Assembly (NCBI RefSeq): GCF_016125575.1 | Contig: NZ_WGLM01000002.1 | Location: 124,001 to 188,000, forward strand | Direction: 5' to 3' | DNA from: Limimaricola sp. | GTDB taxonomy: Bacteria > Pseudomonadota > Alphaproteobacteria > Rhodobacterales > Rhodobacteraceae | Length of the DNA stretch: 64,000 nucleotides | Part shown: one piece after another, positions 27,089-35,537 of the stretch | Position numbering within the stretch: position 1 is the first letter of the stretch | How the letters are laid out: the number at the start of each line of letters is the position of its first letter | Notes under the pieces: generated by a model | What the model was told of the DNA's origin: nothing | Database searches by the model: none | The model's input: the letters and a program-made list of their open reading frames with translations, nothing else | Translations under genes and position numbers: made by a program

Positions 27089-27520
27089 TCAATGCCCCTG
27101 CGGCCCGTCCCCGGCGCCGGGCATGGTCGAAATGATCCATGCCGTGCCAAAGCGGTCGCGAACCATGCCGAAGCCGGGGGAAAAGAACGTCGGCCCGAAG
27201 GGATTGACGACAGCACCACCCTCGGCCAGCCGGTCGAACACTGCCTGCCCGCGCGCCACGTCCGGCGCCGTCTGCATCACGCTGAAGCCCGCCTGCGGGT
27301 CGCCCTCCACGCCTGGCGGATAATCAGAGGCCATCAACGTGCCGTCGCCCAGCGACACCTGTCCGTGCAGGATGCGCTGGCTGCCGGCCCAGTCCGCCTG
27401 CGCGTCCGGCCCCTCGCCATAGCGCATCATCTGCAGATCGGTGCCGCCGAAGACATCGGCGTAAAAGGCCAGCGCCTCGGCGCATTGGCCTCGAAAATGC
27501 AGATAGGGCATTGTCGGCAT
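27089..27520 (-). CDS. PhnB-like VOC domain protein
   Basis: A 143-residue VOC protein of the PhnB/YjdN type. It shows MPYLHFRGQCAEAL.FYADVFGG, ASDYPPG, and the ending FGPTFFSPGFGMV.DRFGT.WII. The function of this group is unknown, despite the old name 3-demethylubiquinone methyltransferase-like. It directly follows a homologous gene, with one base between them, so the pair is a tandem duplication in one operon. Confidence 0.85.
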   Translation of the reverse strand: MPTMPYLHFRGQCAEALAFYADVFGGTDLQMMRYGEGPDAQADWAGSQRILHGQVSLGDGTLMASDYPPGVEGDPQAGFSVMQTAPDVARGQAVFDRLAEGGAVVNPFGPTFFSPGFGMVRDRFGTAWIISTMPGAGDGPQGH

Positions 27521-27521
27521 C

Positions 27522-27944
27522 TCAGGTCTCCTTGGGGTCGTCAGTCAGGACCATCCAGCGGATGCCGAAACGGTCCGTCAGCGCACCCATGCCAGGGGTG
27601 AAGAACTCGGCCTTGAAGGGCATCCGCACCGTGCCCCCCTCGGCCAACCCGTCGAATACCGCACGGGCCTTGTCGACGGTCGGAAAGCTGATCGCCAGCG
27701 AACTGCCCGCCATCGCGGCCGTTTCGCCCATCACGTCGTCGGCGCCGTAGATCCAGCCCTCACCCACCTTCAGTGCTCCGTGCATGACAAGGTGCTGCAC
27801 TTCGGCAGGCATCATCGCGCCGGCGGGCGAGGCGGCCACGGTCAGGATTTCGGGTGCCTCGGCATCAAAGACATCGGCATAATGCGTCAAAGCCGCGGCG
27901 CAATCGCCGCGAAAGAAAAGGTAGGGGATCGGGGTGGGTTGCAT
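27522..27944 (-). CDS. PhnB-like VOC domain protein (tandem paralogue)
   Basis: A 140-residue VOC protein with PYLFFRGDCAAALTHYADVF at the start and FKAEFFTPGMGALTDRFGIRWMVL near the end, the same pattern as the next gene downstream. The start at 27944 is chosen because a GGAGC site lies 9-10 bases upstream and homologues begin at this point; the frame is open to 28022. The internal DDVMGE segment differs from the paralogue, hinting at a different ligand. Confidence 0.83.
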   Translation of the reverse strand: MQPTPIPYLFFRGDCAAALTHYADVFDAEAPEILTVAASPAGAMMPAEVQHLVMHGALKVGEGWIYGADDVMGETAAMAGSSLAISFPTVDKARAVFDGLAEGGTVRMPFKAEFFTPGMGALTDRFGIRWMVLTDDPKET

Positions 27945-28063
27945 GCATCGCGCTCCGTCGGTCTGGCCAGACATTGCCCGAAATCGTGCGATCGTGGCAA
28001 ATGAAACGTAGCGATACGGCACGCATGCTGTAATCTGCCTGCCAGCACTGCAATCCGAGCGCC

Positions 28064-28333
28064 ATGGCCACGATCCGTTTCACCGCCAACCTGTCGAAAC
28101 ACCGTGACACACCGGTGATCACCGCTGCGGGGACCAACGTGCGCGCGGTGATTGATGAGGGCCTTGCTGCCGATCCGTTGCTGAAGTCTTACGTGCTGGA
28201 CGAACAGGGGCGGCTGCGCAAGCACGTCAACATCTTCGTCGACGGCCAGATGATTGCCGACCGCGCGGGCCTGTCGGACCCGGTCGACCCAGAGGCCGAA
28301 CTTTACGTGATGCAGGCGCTTTCGGGAGGATAG
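28064..28333 (+). CDS. MoaD/ThiS-like ubiquitin-fold protein ending in Gly-Gly
   Basis: An 89-residue small protein with the beta-grasp pattern of the MoaD/ThiS group: an N-terminal strand IRFTANL, the AVIDEGLAADP helix region, VNIFVDGQMI and AELYVMQALSGG at the end. The C-terminal Gly-Gly is the group needed for adenylation and sulfur transfer or conjugation. No moaE, thiG or E1-like gene is nearby. The next gene starts 2 nt after the stop, and the codons for Gly-Gly form its ribosome site. Whether it is a sulfur carrier or a modifier is unknown. Confidence 0.82.
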   Translation: MATIRFTANLSKHRDTPVITAAGTNVRAVIDEGLAADPLLKSYVLDEQGRLRKHVNIFVDGQMIADRAGLSDPVDPEAELYVMQALSGG

Positions 28334-28335
28334 CC

Positions 28336-29409
28336 ATGGATCATCTGCACGTCGCAACCCGCAAGGGCCTTTTTCGGTTCGACAGGCGCGGCACGGGCTG
28401 GGTGCTGGCGGGCCAGCCCGCCTTTCTGGCAGAGCCAGTCAGCGCGATGCTGGACGATCCGCGCGACGGCACGCTTTACGCGGCGCTGCATCACGGCCAT
28501 TTCGGCTGCAAGCTGCACCGCTCGGACGACCGGGGCGCGACATGGCGCGAATTGCCGACGCCCGCCTACCCGAAATCCGACGCACCCGACGCCAAGGCGC
28601 TTTTCATGATCTGGACGCTGGTCCCCGGCGGCGCCGACCAGCCCGGCACGATCTGGGCCGGGACCATCCCCGGCGGCCTTTTCCGCAGCGACGATCGCGG
28701 CGAAAGCTGGGTCTTGAACGAAGCGCTCTGGAACCAGCCCTCGCGCCCCGGCTGGTTCGGCGGCGGCTATGACGATGCCGGCATCCATTCGATCCTGGTC
28801 GACCCGGCCGACAGCGCCACGATGCTGGTGGGCATTTCCTGCGCGGGCACGTGGCTCACGCATGACGGCGGCGCCAGCTGGCAGGTGGTGGGCAAGGGGA
28901 TGATGGCCGAATACCTGCCGCCAGAGCGTGCCGACGATCCGGTGGGCCAGGACCCGCACCTGTTGCAGGCCTGCGCGGCCGATCCCGCGCGGGTCTGGTG
29001 CCAGCACCATTGCGGCATCTATGTCAGCTCCGACCGCGGCCATACCTTCACCGAGATCAAGGAGGCCGGCCCCTCGACCTTCGGCTTTGCCGTGGCCGCC
29101 CACCCGACTCAGGCCGACACCGCCTGGTTCGCCCCGGCGGTGAAGGATGCCTCGCGTGTTCCGGTGGACGGCAAGCTGGTGGTGACCCGCACCGATGACG
29201 GCGGTCGCACCTTCCGAACGCTCTCGCGCGGGCTGCCAGAGTTGTCCTACGACCTCATCTACCGTCACGCGCTGGTCTGCGACGCGACCGGAACCGCGCT
29301 GGCGATGGGCTCGACCACCGGAAATCTCTGGACCAGCGACGACGGCGGCGAAAGCTGGACGCAGCTTCACGCCAACCTGCCCCCCATCGCACAGGTCGCC
29401 TTCGCCTGA
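28336..29409 (+). CDS. Asp-box (BNR) beta-propeller protein
   Basis: A 357-residue protein with at least six Asp-box motifs spaced along the chain: RSDDRGATW, RSDDRGESW, THDGGASW, SSDRGHTF, RTDDGGRTF and TSDDGGESW. These mark blades of a sialidase-like or YCF48-like beta-propeller. There is no signal peptide, so a cytoplasmic location is expected. It is translationally coupled to the MoaD/ThiS-like gene. Sialidase activity is not supported, since the arginine triad of sialidases is not recognisable. Confidence 0.83.
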   Translation: MDHLHVATRKGLFRFDRRGTGWVLAGQPAFLAEPVSAMLDDPRDGTLYAALHHGHFGCKLHRSDDRGATWRELPTPAYPKSDAPDAKALFMIWTLVPGGADQPGTIWAGTIPGGLFRSDDRGESWVLNEALWNQPSRPGWFGGGYDDAGIHSILVDPADSATMLVGISCAGTWLTHDGGASWQVVGKGMMAEYLPPERADDPVGQDPHLLQACAADPARVWCQHHCGIYVSSDRGHTFTEIKEAGPSTFGFAVAAHPTQADTAWFAPAVKDASRVPVDGKLVVTRTDDGGRTFRTLSRGLPELSYDLIYRHALVCDATGTALAMGSTTGNLWTSDDGGESWTQLHANLPPIAQVAFA

Positions 29410-29420
29410 GCCCCCTGGGC

Positions 29421-29485
29421 ACCTTTCTTCTGGCCTGAAATACTCCGGGGGGAGCGCAAGCGGGGGGCAGCGCCCCCCTCTGCCG
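29421..29485 (-). repeat. REP-like palindromic intergenic element, copy B
   Basis: Between the propeller gene and ychF lies GAAATACTCCGGGGGG, then a perfect inverted repeat GGGGGG-CAGCG-CCCCCC (about 29462-29478). It resembles the reverse complement of the element at 6043-6098. It could also fold as a terminator for the propeller gene. Confidence 0.6.
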
Positions 29486-29558
29486 CCCGTCCGGGGCGCT
29501 TGCCTAACCGGCCCCCGCGCCGTATCAGCGCGGCCGGAACACCCGGGAGTGACGTGCG

Positions 29559-30656
29559 ATGGGCTTCAAGATGGGAATCGTGGGGATGCCCAATGTGGGC
29601 AAATCGACGCTCTTCAATGCGCTGACGCGGACGGCGGCGGCGCAGGCGGCGAACTTTCCCTTCTGCACGATCGAGCCGAACGTGGGCGAGGTCGCGGTGC
29701 CCGATGCGCGCCTCGACAAGCTGGCCGAGATCGCCCATTCGAAACAGATTATCCCCACCCGGATGACCTTCGTCGATATCGCCGGGCTGGTGAAGGGCGC
29801 GTCCAAGGGCGAGGGGCTGGGCAACCAGTTCCTCGCCAATATCCGCGAATGCGATGCCATCGCGCATGTGCTGCGCTGCTTCGAGGATGACGACATCACC
29901 CATGTCGAGGGCCGGGTCGACCCGGTCGCCGATGCCGCGACGATCGAGACCGAGTTGATGCTGGCCGACCTCGAATCGGTCGAGCGGCGGCTGGCCAACC
30001 TCAGCCGCAAGGTGCGCGGCGGCGACAAGGAGGCGCTCGACCAGGTGCGCCTGCTCGAGGCCGCGCAGGCCGCGCTGAACGAGGGCAAGCCCGCCCGCAC
30101 CGTCACCGTGGCCGACGAGGACCGCAAGGCGTGGCGAATGCTGCAACTGCTGACGACCAAACCGGTGCTTTACGTCTGCAACGTCGAGGAATCCTCGGCC
30201 GCGACCGGCAATACCCAGTCGGCCCGCGTGGCCGAGATGGCTGCGGCCGAGGGCAACGCGGCGGTGGTGATCTCGGCCCGGATCGAAGAGGAGATCAGCC
30301 AGCTCGACGACGAGGAGGCGCAGATGTTCCTCGAGGAAATGGGGCTGCACGAGGCGGGCCTCGACCGGCTGATCCGCGCGGGATACGAGCTTTTGCACCT
30401 GCAGACCTACTTCACCGTCGGCCCGAAAGAGGCGCGCGCCTGGACGATCCCGGCGGGCACGCTGGCGCCGCAGGCCGCGGGGGTGATCCACGGCGATTTC
30501 GAGCGCGGGTTCATCCGGGCCGAAACCATCGCCTACGATGACTTCGTGAGCTTGGGTGGCGAGGTGCCGGCGAAGGAAGCGGGCAAGATGCGGGCCGAGG
30601 GGAAAAGCTACGTCGTCAAGGACGGCGACGTGATGCATTTCCTCTTCAACACCTGA
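29559..30656 (+). CDS. ychF: Redox-regulated ATPase YchF
   Basis: A 365-residue Obg-family P-loop protein. Motifs: GMPNVGKST (P-loop), PFCTIEPNVG, DIAGLVKGAS.GEGLGNQFL, and in place of the usual GTP-specific motif the YVCNV(E) segment that favours ATP in YchF/OLA1. A helical insert and the C-terminal TGS-like domain (TYFTVGPKE.RAWTI..G..APQAAGVIH.DFERGFI) are present. It binds ribosomes and is linked to stress responses. Full normal length. Confidence 0.96.
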   Translation: MGFKMGIVGMPNVGKSTLFNALTRTAAAQAANFPFCTIEPNVGEVAVPDARLDKLAEIAHSKQIIPTRMTFVDIAGLVKGASKGEGLGNQFLANIRECDAIAHVLRCFEDDDITHVEGRVDPVADAATIETELMLADLESVERRLANLSRKVRGGDKEALDQVRLLEAAQAALNEGKPARTVTVADEDRKAWRMLQLLTTKPVLYVCNVEESSAATGNTQSARVAEMAAAEGNAAVVISARIEEEISQLDDEEAQMFLEEMGLHEAGLDRLIRAGYELLHLQTYFTVGPKEARAWTIPAGTLAPQAAGVIHGDFERGFIRAETIAYDDFVSLGGEVPAKEAGKMRAEGKSYVVKDGDVMHFLFNT

Positions 30657-30669
30657 GCGGTCCGCCGCC

Positions 30670-31767
30670 CTAGGGCACCACCACGATGGACCCGACATGC
30701 GCCTTGTCCAGAAAGGCGCGCTGGGCGGCGTGCAACTCCCTCAAGGGATAAGTGGCGGCAAGCTGCGGGCGCACCTGCCCGCGTTCGACCATCCTGACGA
30801 GGCGCGCCATGTTGCCCGGCGGCACGATGGTGGCGCCCATTAGCCGCAAATCCTTGTAGATCAGGTCGCGCAGGTCGAATTGCACCACCGGCCCGCCCAG
30901 CGCGCCCGAGGCGGCATAGCGCCCGCCCTGCCGCAGCGCGCCGATCAGCCCGGCAAAGACCGCGCCGCCGATCACGTCGATGGCCGCCTCCACCGGCCCG
31001 CCCGCCGCTGCGCGGATACGCTCGGCAAGATCGGGCGCGCGGCTGTCGACCACCGCGTCGCAGCCCAGCGCGCGCAGCCGGTCGGCCTTGGCGGGTGCGG
31101 CAAGGCCGATCACCCGTGCGCCGGAGGCATGGGCCAGTTGCACCGCCAGCGTGCCCACCCCGCCAGAGGCGCCGGCGACGACCACCGTCTCGCCCGGGCG
31201 CGGCGCGGTCTTGCCGACAAGGTTGTCGGCGGTGGTCAGCCCGCAGGGCAGGGTGGCCAGTTCGGCATCCGGCAGGTCGGTCTCGATGGCATGGGCATTG
31301 GCGGCGCGGATGACCGAGTATTGGGCAAAGCCGCCGTCGCAATCGGTGCCGTAATAGGGCGCGTTTGCGGGGTTCAGCCAGTCGCCCGCACCCAAGAGCC
31401 ATGGATCGACCAGCACGCGCTCGCCCACGCGGGCGGCGTCCACGCCGGCGCCCACGGCCACGATCCGGCCCACCGTGTCGGCCCCCTGGATCAGTGGAAA
31501 GGGAATGGGTTTGCCCGTCCAGGTGCCGGTTTCCATGGCGATGTCGGCCAGTCCCGCGCTGCCCGCCGCGGCATCGACGCCCGCCGTCGCCGCGCGGGAA
31601 TACCAGCCGATGCGGGTGTTCACGTCGGTGGCGTTCAGCCCGCAGGCCCCGACGCGGATCAGCACCTCGCCCGGCCCCGGGTCGGGGCGGGGCACGTCGG
31701 TGCGCCAGACCAGCCGGCCCATGTCGCCATGCCCGGTCAGGACCATGGCCTGCATCGTCTCGCCCAT
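30670..31767 (-). CDS. Medium-chain alcohol dehydrogenase/quinone oxidoreductase family protein
   Basis: A 365-residue MDR-superfamily enzyme. It has GEVLIRVGACGLNATDVNTR, PLIQGADTVGRIVAVG and VLVDPWLL in the catalytic domain, and the NAD(P)H-binding motif VAGASGGVGTLAVQLA. It lacks the Cys cluster of structural zinc, so it is nearer to quinone oxidoreductases. An AGGAGG site precedes the start; GTG at 31770 is an alternative first codon three bases upstream. Substrate unknown. It is convergent with ychF. Confidence 0.85.
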   Translation of the reverse strand: MGETMQAMVLTGHGDMGRLVWRTDVPRPDPGPGEVLIRVGACGLNATDVNTRIGWYSRAATAGVDAAAGSAGLADIAMETGTWTGKPIPFPLIQGADTVGRIVAVGAGVDAARVGERVLVDPWLLGAGDWLNPANAPYYGTDCDGGFAQYSVIRAANAHAIETDLPDAELATLPCGLTTADNLVGKTAPRPGETVVVAGASGGVGTLAVQLAHASGARVIGLAAPAKADRLRALGCDAVVDSRAPDLAERIRAAAGGPVEAAIDVIGGAVFAGLIGALRQGGRYAASGALGGPVVQFDLRDLIYKDLRLMGATIVPPGNMARLVRMVERGQVRPQLAATYPLRELHAAQRAFLDKAHVGSIVVVP

Positions 31768-31839
31768 CACCCGTGCCCTCCTGCCGTGCCGCGTTACCCG
31801 GGGTAAGGTGCGCGGGCGGGCCGCGTCAACCGGCCCGGC

Positions 31840-33237
31840 TCAGTCCAGCGTCACGACCTCGCCCAGCGCGGGGCACTGCGTGGCATGTCCGCGTTCCGTC
31901 AGGGCCACCTGCATGCCCGCCATGCCGCGGTCAGGGTCGCCATGCACCAAGAAGGTCTTGCGCGGTTGCCCGGTATGGGCGTGCCAGTCCAGCAGTTCGG
32001 GCTGGTCGGCATGGGCGGAAAACCCGTTGATGGTGTGAACATGCGCCTTGACGGCGATGGTCTCGCCGAAAAGCCGCACCGATTTCGCACCGTCGACGAT
32101 GCGCCGGGCCAGCGTGCCGGGGGCGGCGAAGCCCACGAAGACGACGCTGCTGTCGCGCCGCCAGAGATTGTGGCGCAGGTGGTGCAGCACCCGCCCGCCG
32201 GTACACATGCCCGAGCCGGCCATGATCACCGCGCCACCGTGGATGCTGTTGATCTCCATCGAGTGGGTGCGGTCGCGGGTGAAGGCCAGCGCCGGCAGGC
32301 CGAACGGATCATGCCCCTTGCGCAGCAGGCGAGCGAATTCCGGGCGGAAGGCCTGCGGGTAATGCGCGAAGATATCGGTTGCCGAGATCGCCATAGGGCT
32401 GTCGAGAAAGACCGGCATCGTGCCGGGCAGCTTGCCCTGCTGGACCGCGCGCGCCAGCACGAAAAGCACCTCCTGCGCGCGTTCCATCGCGAAGGTCGGG
32501 ATCACCGCGTTGCCGCCGCGCTTCAGGGCGTCCTGCACCGCCGTGACCAATTCGTCGACGGAAGCGTCGAAATCGCGGTGGCGGCGGTCACCATAAGTGG
32601 TTTCGATCACCACGTAATCGGCTTCTGGCGGCGGAGTGGGATCGGGCAGCACCGGGTGACCGCGATTGCCGATGTCGCCGGAAAAGACGATGCGGCGGGA
32701 CAGGCCGCCTTCGGTCACGTCAAGGACCAGCGCGGCAGAGCCCAGGATGTGGCTGGCATCGATGAAGGTGACCTGCACGCCGGGGCCAAGGTCAAGCGGT
32801 CTGCCGTAATCGGCGCTGCGCCCAAAACGGTCGAGGGCGGCCAGCGCGTCGGCGATGCCGTAGAGCGGCGCGCGCGCCTTGCGGCCGCGGCGGCGCAGCG
32901 GGCGGGAATGCCGCTCTGCCTCTTCCTCCTGCAGATGGGCGGAATCGAGCATTACCAGCCGGGCCAGTTCGCGGGTGGCGGCGGTGGCCACGATCTCGCC
33001 CCGAAAACCGCGGCTGACCAGCAGCGGGATGCGCCCGCAATGGTCCAGATGGGCATGGGTCAGAAGCAGCACGTCGATCTCGGCTGGGTCAAAGCCGAAG
33101 GGCCCCGCATTTTCGATCTCGGCGTCGTGGCTCCCCTGGAACAGGCCGCAATCGACAAGGATGCGCAGCCCGCCCGCCTGCAGCAGGTGGCACGATCCGG
33201 TCACGCCCCGGTCGGCGCCGTGAAACGACAGCTGCAT
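31840..33237 (-). CDS. Metallo-beta-lactamase/beta-CASP ribonuclease-like protein
   Basis: A 465-residue protein with an MBL core (THAHLDHCGRIP as the HxHxDH metal site, FIDASHILGSAA, SGDIGNRG) and a beta-CASP domain (IPTFAMERAQEVLF, PVFLDSPMA, AGSGMCTGGRVLHHL), ending INGFSAHADQPELLDW, the RMMBL-type closing motif. This is the CPSF-73/archaeal-like RNase architecture, not RNase J. The start is fixed by the strong GGAGGAAGG site, which lies at the end of the LOG gene, so the two are coupled. Its RNA target is unknown. Confidence 0.87.
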   Translation of the reverse strand: MQLSFHGADRGVTGSCHLLQAGGLRILVDCGLFQGSHDAEIENAGPFGFDPAEIDVLLLTHAHLDHCGRIPLLVSRGFRGEIVATAATRELARLVMLDSAHLQEEEAERHSRPLRRRGRKARAPLYGIADALAALDRFGRSADYGRPLDLGPGVQVTFIDASHILGSAALVLDVTEGGLSRRIVFSGDIGNRGHPVLPDPTPPPEADYVVIETTYGDRRHRDFDASVDELVTAVQDALKRGGNAVIPTFAMERAQEVLFVLARAVQQGKLPGTMPVFLDSPMAISATDIFAHYPQAFRPEFARLLRKGHDPFGLPALAFTRDRTHSMEINSIHGGAVIMAGSGMCTGGRVLHHLRHNLWRRDSSVVFVGFAAPGTLARRIVDGAKSVRLFGETIAVKAHVHTINGFSAHADQPELLDWHAHTGQPRKTFLVHGDPDRGMAGMQVALTERGHATQCPALGEVVTLD

Positions 33238-33248
33238 CGGCCTTCCTC

Positions 33249-34184
33249 CTAGTCGAACAGCGGCTGGCCGCGGGCGCGGTACCAGCCTGCGATGTGGGCG
33301 AACGCCTCGCCCGCGGTGGTGGCGAAGTGGAAAAGAGCGCGATCGGCGGGCGCGATGACGCCCTCGGCGACCAGAAAGTCGAAGTTCACCGCCTGCGACC
33401 AGAATTCCGGGCCGATCAGCACCACCGGCAACGGTGGCATCTTGCGGGTCTGGATCAGCACCAGCGTCTCGAACAGCTCGTCGAAGGTGCCGTAGCCGCC
33501 GGGAAAGGCCACCAGCGCGCGGGCGCGTTGCAGGAAATGCAGCTTGCGCAGGGCGAAGTAGTGAAACTGAAAACACAGGCCCGGCGTCAGGTAAGGGTTC
33601 GGGAACTGTTCATGCGGCAGCGCGATGTTCAGGCCGACGGAGGGTGCCCCTTCCGCCCAGGCGCCGCGGTTGGCCGCCTCCATGATGCCGGGCCCGCCGC
33701 CCGTCATCACCGCGATGCGTTCGCCGTGGGGCCGGTCGCCACGCGCCGCGATCAAGGCCGCGAACTCGCGCGCGATGTCGTAGTAGTGCGCCTTGGCGGC
33801 GAGGCGGCCGGCAATGGCGCGGTCGCGCTGGCGGTCGGGATCGTCGGGTGCCTCGGCCAGCCGCGCCTCGGCCTCGGCCACAAGGCGCGCCGCCGCCTGC
33901 GGTTCGCAGATGCGGGTGCTGCCGAAGACGACGACGGTATGTCCGATGCCATGCGCGGCCAGCCCAAGTTCGGTCTTGAGGTAGTCAAGCTCCAGCCGGG
34001 GACCGCGCACCGCGTCGCTGCCGAGGAAATCGGGATCGTCCTCGGCCATCCGGTAGCTGGGGTTCTCCATCGTGCTGCGGATGCGGGCGGGCGCGTCGGG
34101 ATCGTCGCGCGGCTCTTTCGGAACCTGCCAGGGCAGGGTGCCGTCATTGGGCGGCGGGGTGGCAGGGTCGGCCTTGCGCGACAT
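33249..34184 (-). CDS. LOG-family (lysine-decarboxylase-like) phosphoribohydrolase
   Basis: A 311-residue protein with the LOG signature PGGYGTFDE and the nucleotide-binding GGGPGIMEAANRGA. LOG enzymes split nucleoside 5'-monophosphates to base and ribose-5-phosphate; some make free cytokinins. This copy is longer than the 180-200 residue plant-type LOG, with about 100 extra N-terminal residues, which places it in the long TIGR00730-like group. The ATG at 34184 is preferred; 34205 is possible. It ends 11 nt before the beta-CASP gene. Confidence 0.85.
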   Translation of the reverse strand: MSRKADPATPPPNDGTLPWQVPKEPRDDPDAPARIRSTMENPSYRMAEDDPDFLGSDAVRGPRLELDYLKTELGLAAHGIGHTVVVFGSTRICEPQAAARLVAEAEARLAEAPDDPDRQRDRAIAGRLAAKAHYYDIAREFAALIAARGDRPHGERIAVMTGGGPGIMEAANRGAWAEGAPSVGLNIALPHEQFPNPYLTPGLCFQFHYFALRKLHFLQRARALVAFPGGYGTFDELFETLVLIQTRKMPPLPVVLIGPEFWSQAVNFDFLVAEGVIAPADRALFHFATTAGEAFAHIAGWYRARGQPLFD

Positions 34185-34313
34185 GCGGTCAGGATGAACG
34201 CGCACCGCGCGCTGTCAAGAATCTGTTGCAGCCGGGGCGTAAGCGGGTGGCCAGCCGCGCAAGGCAGGGTTCGCCTGCCGGTGTCGCCCGGCCATCCTGA
34301 ATGGAGAGATGAG

Positions 34314-35414
34314 ATGAAAACGAAATACGCGCTGTTCCTGACGGCGAGCGCCGCGGCGGTCATGATCGCCTCGGGCGCCTCGGCCCAGAGCATGGACGAG
34401 CTGATTGCCGGCGCCAAGGCCGAGGGCCAGCTGACCACCATCGCCCTCCCGCATGACTGGTGCGGCTACGGTGCCGTCATCGACGGTTTCAAGGCGAAAT
34501 ATCCCTTCATCACCGTCAACGAACTGAACCCCAACGCGGGCTCGGGTGACGAGATCGAGGCGATCAAGGCCAACAAGGGCAACATGGGCCCGCAGGCGCC
34601 CGACGTGATCGACGTGGGCCTGGGCTTTGGCCCGCAGGCGGTGGCTGATGGTCTGCTCGCCCCCTACAAGGTGTCGACCTGGGACGAGATCCCCGATTCG
34701 GCCAAGGATGCAGACGGTTACTGGTACGGCGACTATTACGGCGTGCTGGCCTTCGGCGTGAACAAGGACATCGTCACCGACGAGCCCACCAGCTTTGCCG
34801 ACCTGATGGATGGCAAGTACAACGCCGCCGTCGCCATTCCGGGCGATCCGCGCACCGGCAACTCCACCATGATGACCGTCTATGCCGCGGGCCTGTCGCA
34901 GCAGCCCGGTTCGGCCGGTGCCGACGCGCTGAACGCGGGCATCTCCTACTGGAAGGCGATGAAGGAAAACGGCAACCTCGTGCCGGTCAATGGCTCGGCC
35001 CAGAACCTGGCGCAGGGCACCACGCCGATCTACTTCGACTGGGACTACAACCTGCTGGCGATGCGCGACAAGCTGGCCGGCAACCCGCCGGTCGACGTGG
35101 TCGTGCCCTCCGACGGCGTTGTCGCGGGCGTCTACATCCAGGCGATCTCGGCCTACGCGCCGCACCCGAACGCGGCCAAGCTGTGGATGGAATACCTCTA
35201 CTCGGACGAAGGTCAGTTGCTGTGGCTGGCGGGCTACTGCCACCCGATCCGGTTCAACGCCCTCGCCGCCGCGGGCAAGCTGCCCGCCGACCTGATGGCG
35301 AAACTGCCGGCGGCCGACAACTACGCCAAGGCGGTGTTCCCGTCGCTGGACGAACAGGCCGCCGCCAAGACCGCCACGGCCGACAACTGGGCCACCCAGA
35401 TGGGCGCGCAATAA
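34314..35414 (+). CDS. ABC transporter periplasmic binding protein, family 1
   Basis: A 366-residue binding protein. The signal peptide MKTKYALFLTASAAAVMIASGASAQ is followed by a mature part with LTTIALPHDWCGYGAVIDGFKAKYP, PDVIDVGLGFGPQAVADGLL and FDWDYNLLAMRDKL, the two-lobe pattern of the iron/polyamine/thiamine/phosphonate class. The substrate cannot be fixed. A GGAGAGATGAG site precedes the ATG. It heads an operon with two permeases and an ATPase, with a strong hairpin behind it. Confidence 0.87.
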   Translation: MKTKYALFLTASAAAVMIASGASAQSMDELIAGAKAEGQLTTIALPHDWCGYGAVIDGFKAKYPFITVNELNPNAGSGDEIEAIKANKGNMGPQAPDVIDVGLGFGPQAVADGLLAPYKVSTWDEIPDSAKDADGYWYGDYYGVLAFGVNKDIVTDEPTSFADLMDGKYNAAVAIPGDPRTGNSTMMTVYAAGLSQQPGSAGADALNAGISYWKAMKENGNLVPVNGSAQNLAQGTTPIYFDWDYNLLAMRDKLAGNPPVDVVVPSDGVVAGVYIQAISAYAPHPNAAKLWMEYLYSDEGQLLWLAGYCHPIRFNALAAAGKLPADLMAKLPAADNYAKAVFPSLDEQAAAKTATADNWATQMGAQ

Positions 35415-35448
35415 GCGCGGCCCCGGCCTGATCGGCCCGAAAGCCGTG

Positions 35449-35481
35449 CCGGGCGGCGGGAGCAGTCCCGCCGTCCGGTTT
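35449..35481 (+). terminator. Intercistronic hairpin after the binding-protein gene
   Basis: A 13-bp stem (one G-T pair) from CCGGGCGGCGGGA (35449-35461) and TCCCGCCGTCCGG (35466-35478) with a GCAG loop is followed by TTTCACC. The T run is short. It probably causes partial termination or protects the upstream mRNA end, giving more binding protein than permease. Confidence 0.65.
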
Positions 35482-35537
35482 CACCATTTAACAGACGCGG
35501 TCCGGGGCAGGATGGACCGCAGGGGACGACGGACAGC

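Noticed and set aside
28336-29409. The Asp-box protein as a sialidase
   Set aside because: Asp boxes are structural; the arginine triad and FRIP-type motif of sialidases are not seen, and there is no secretion signal.
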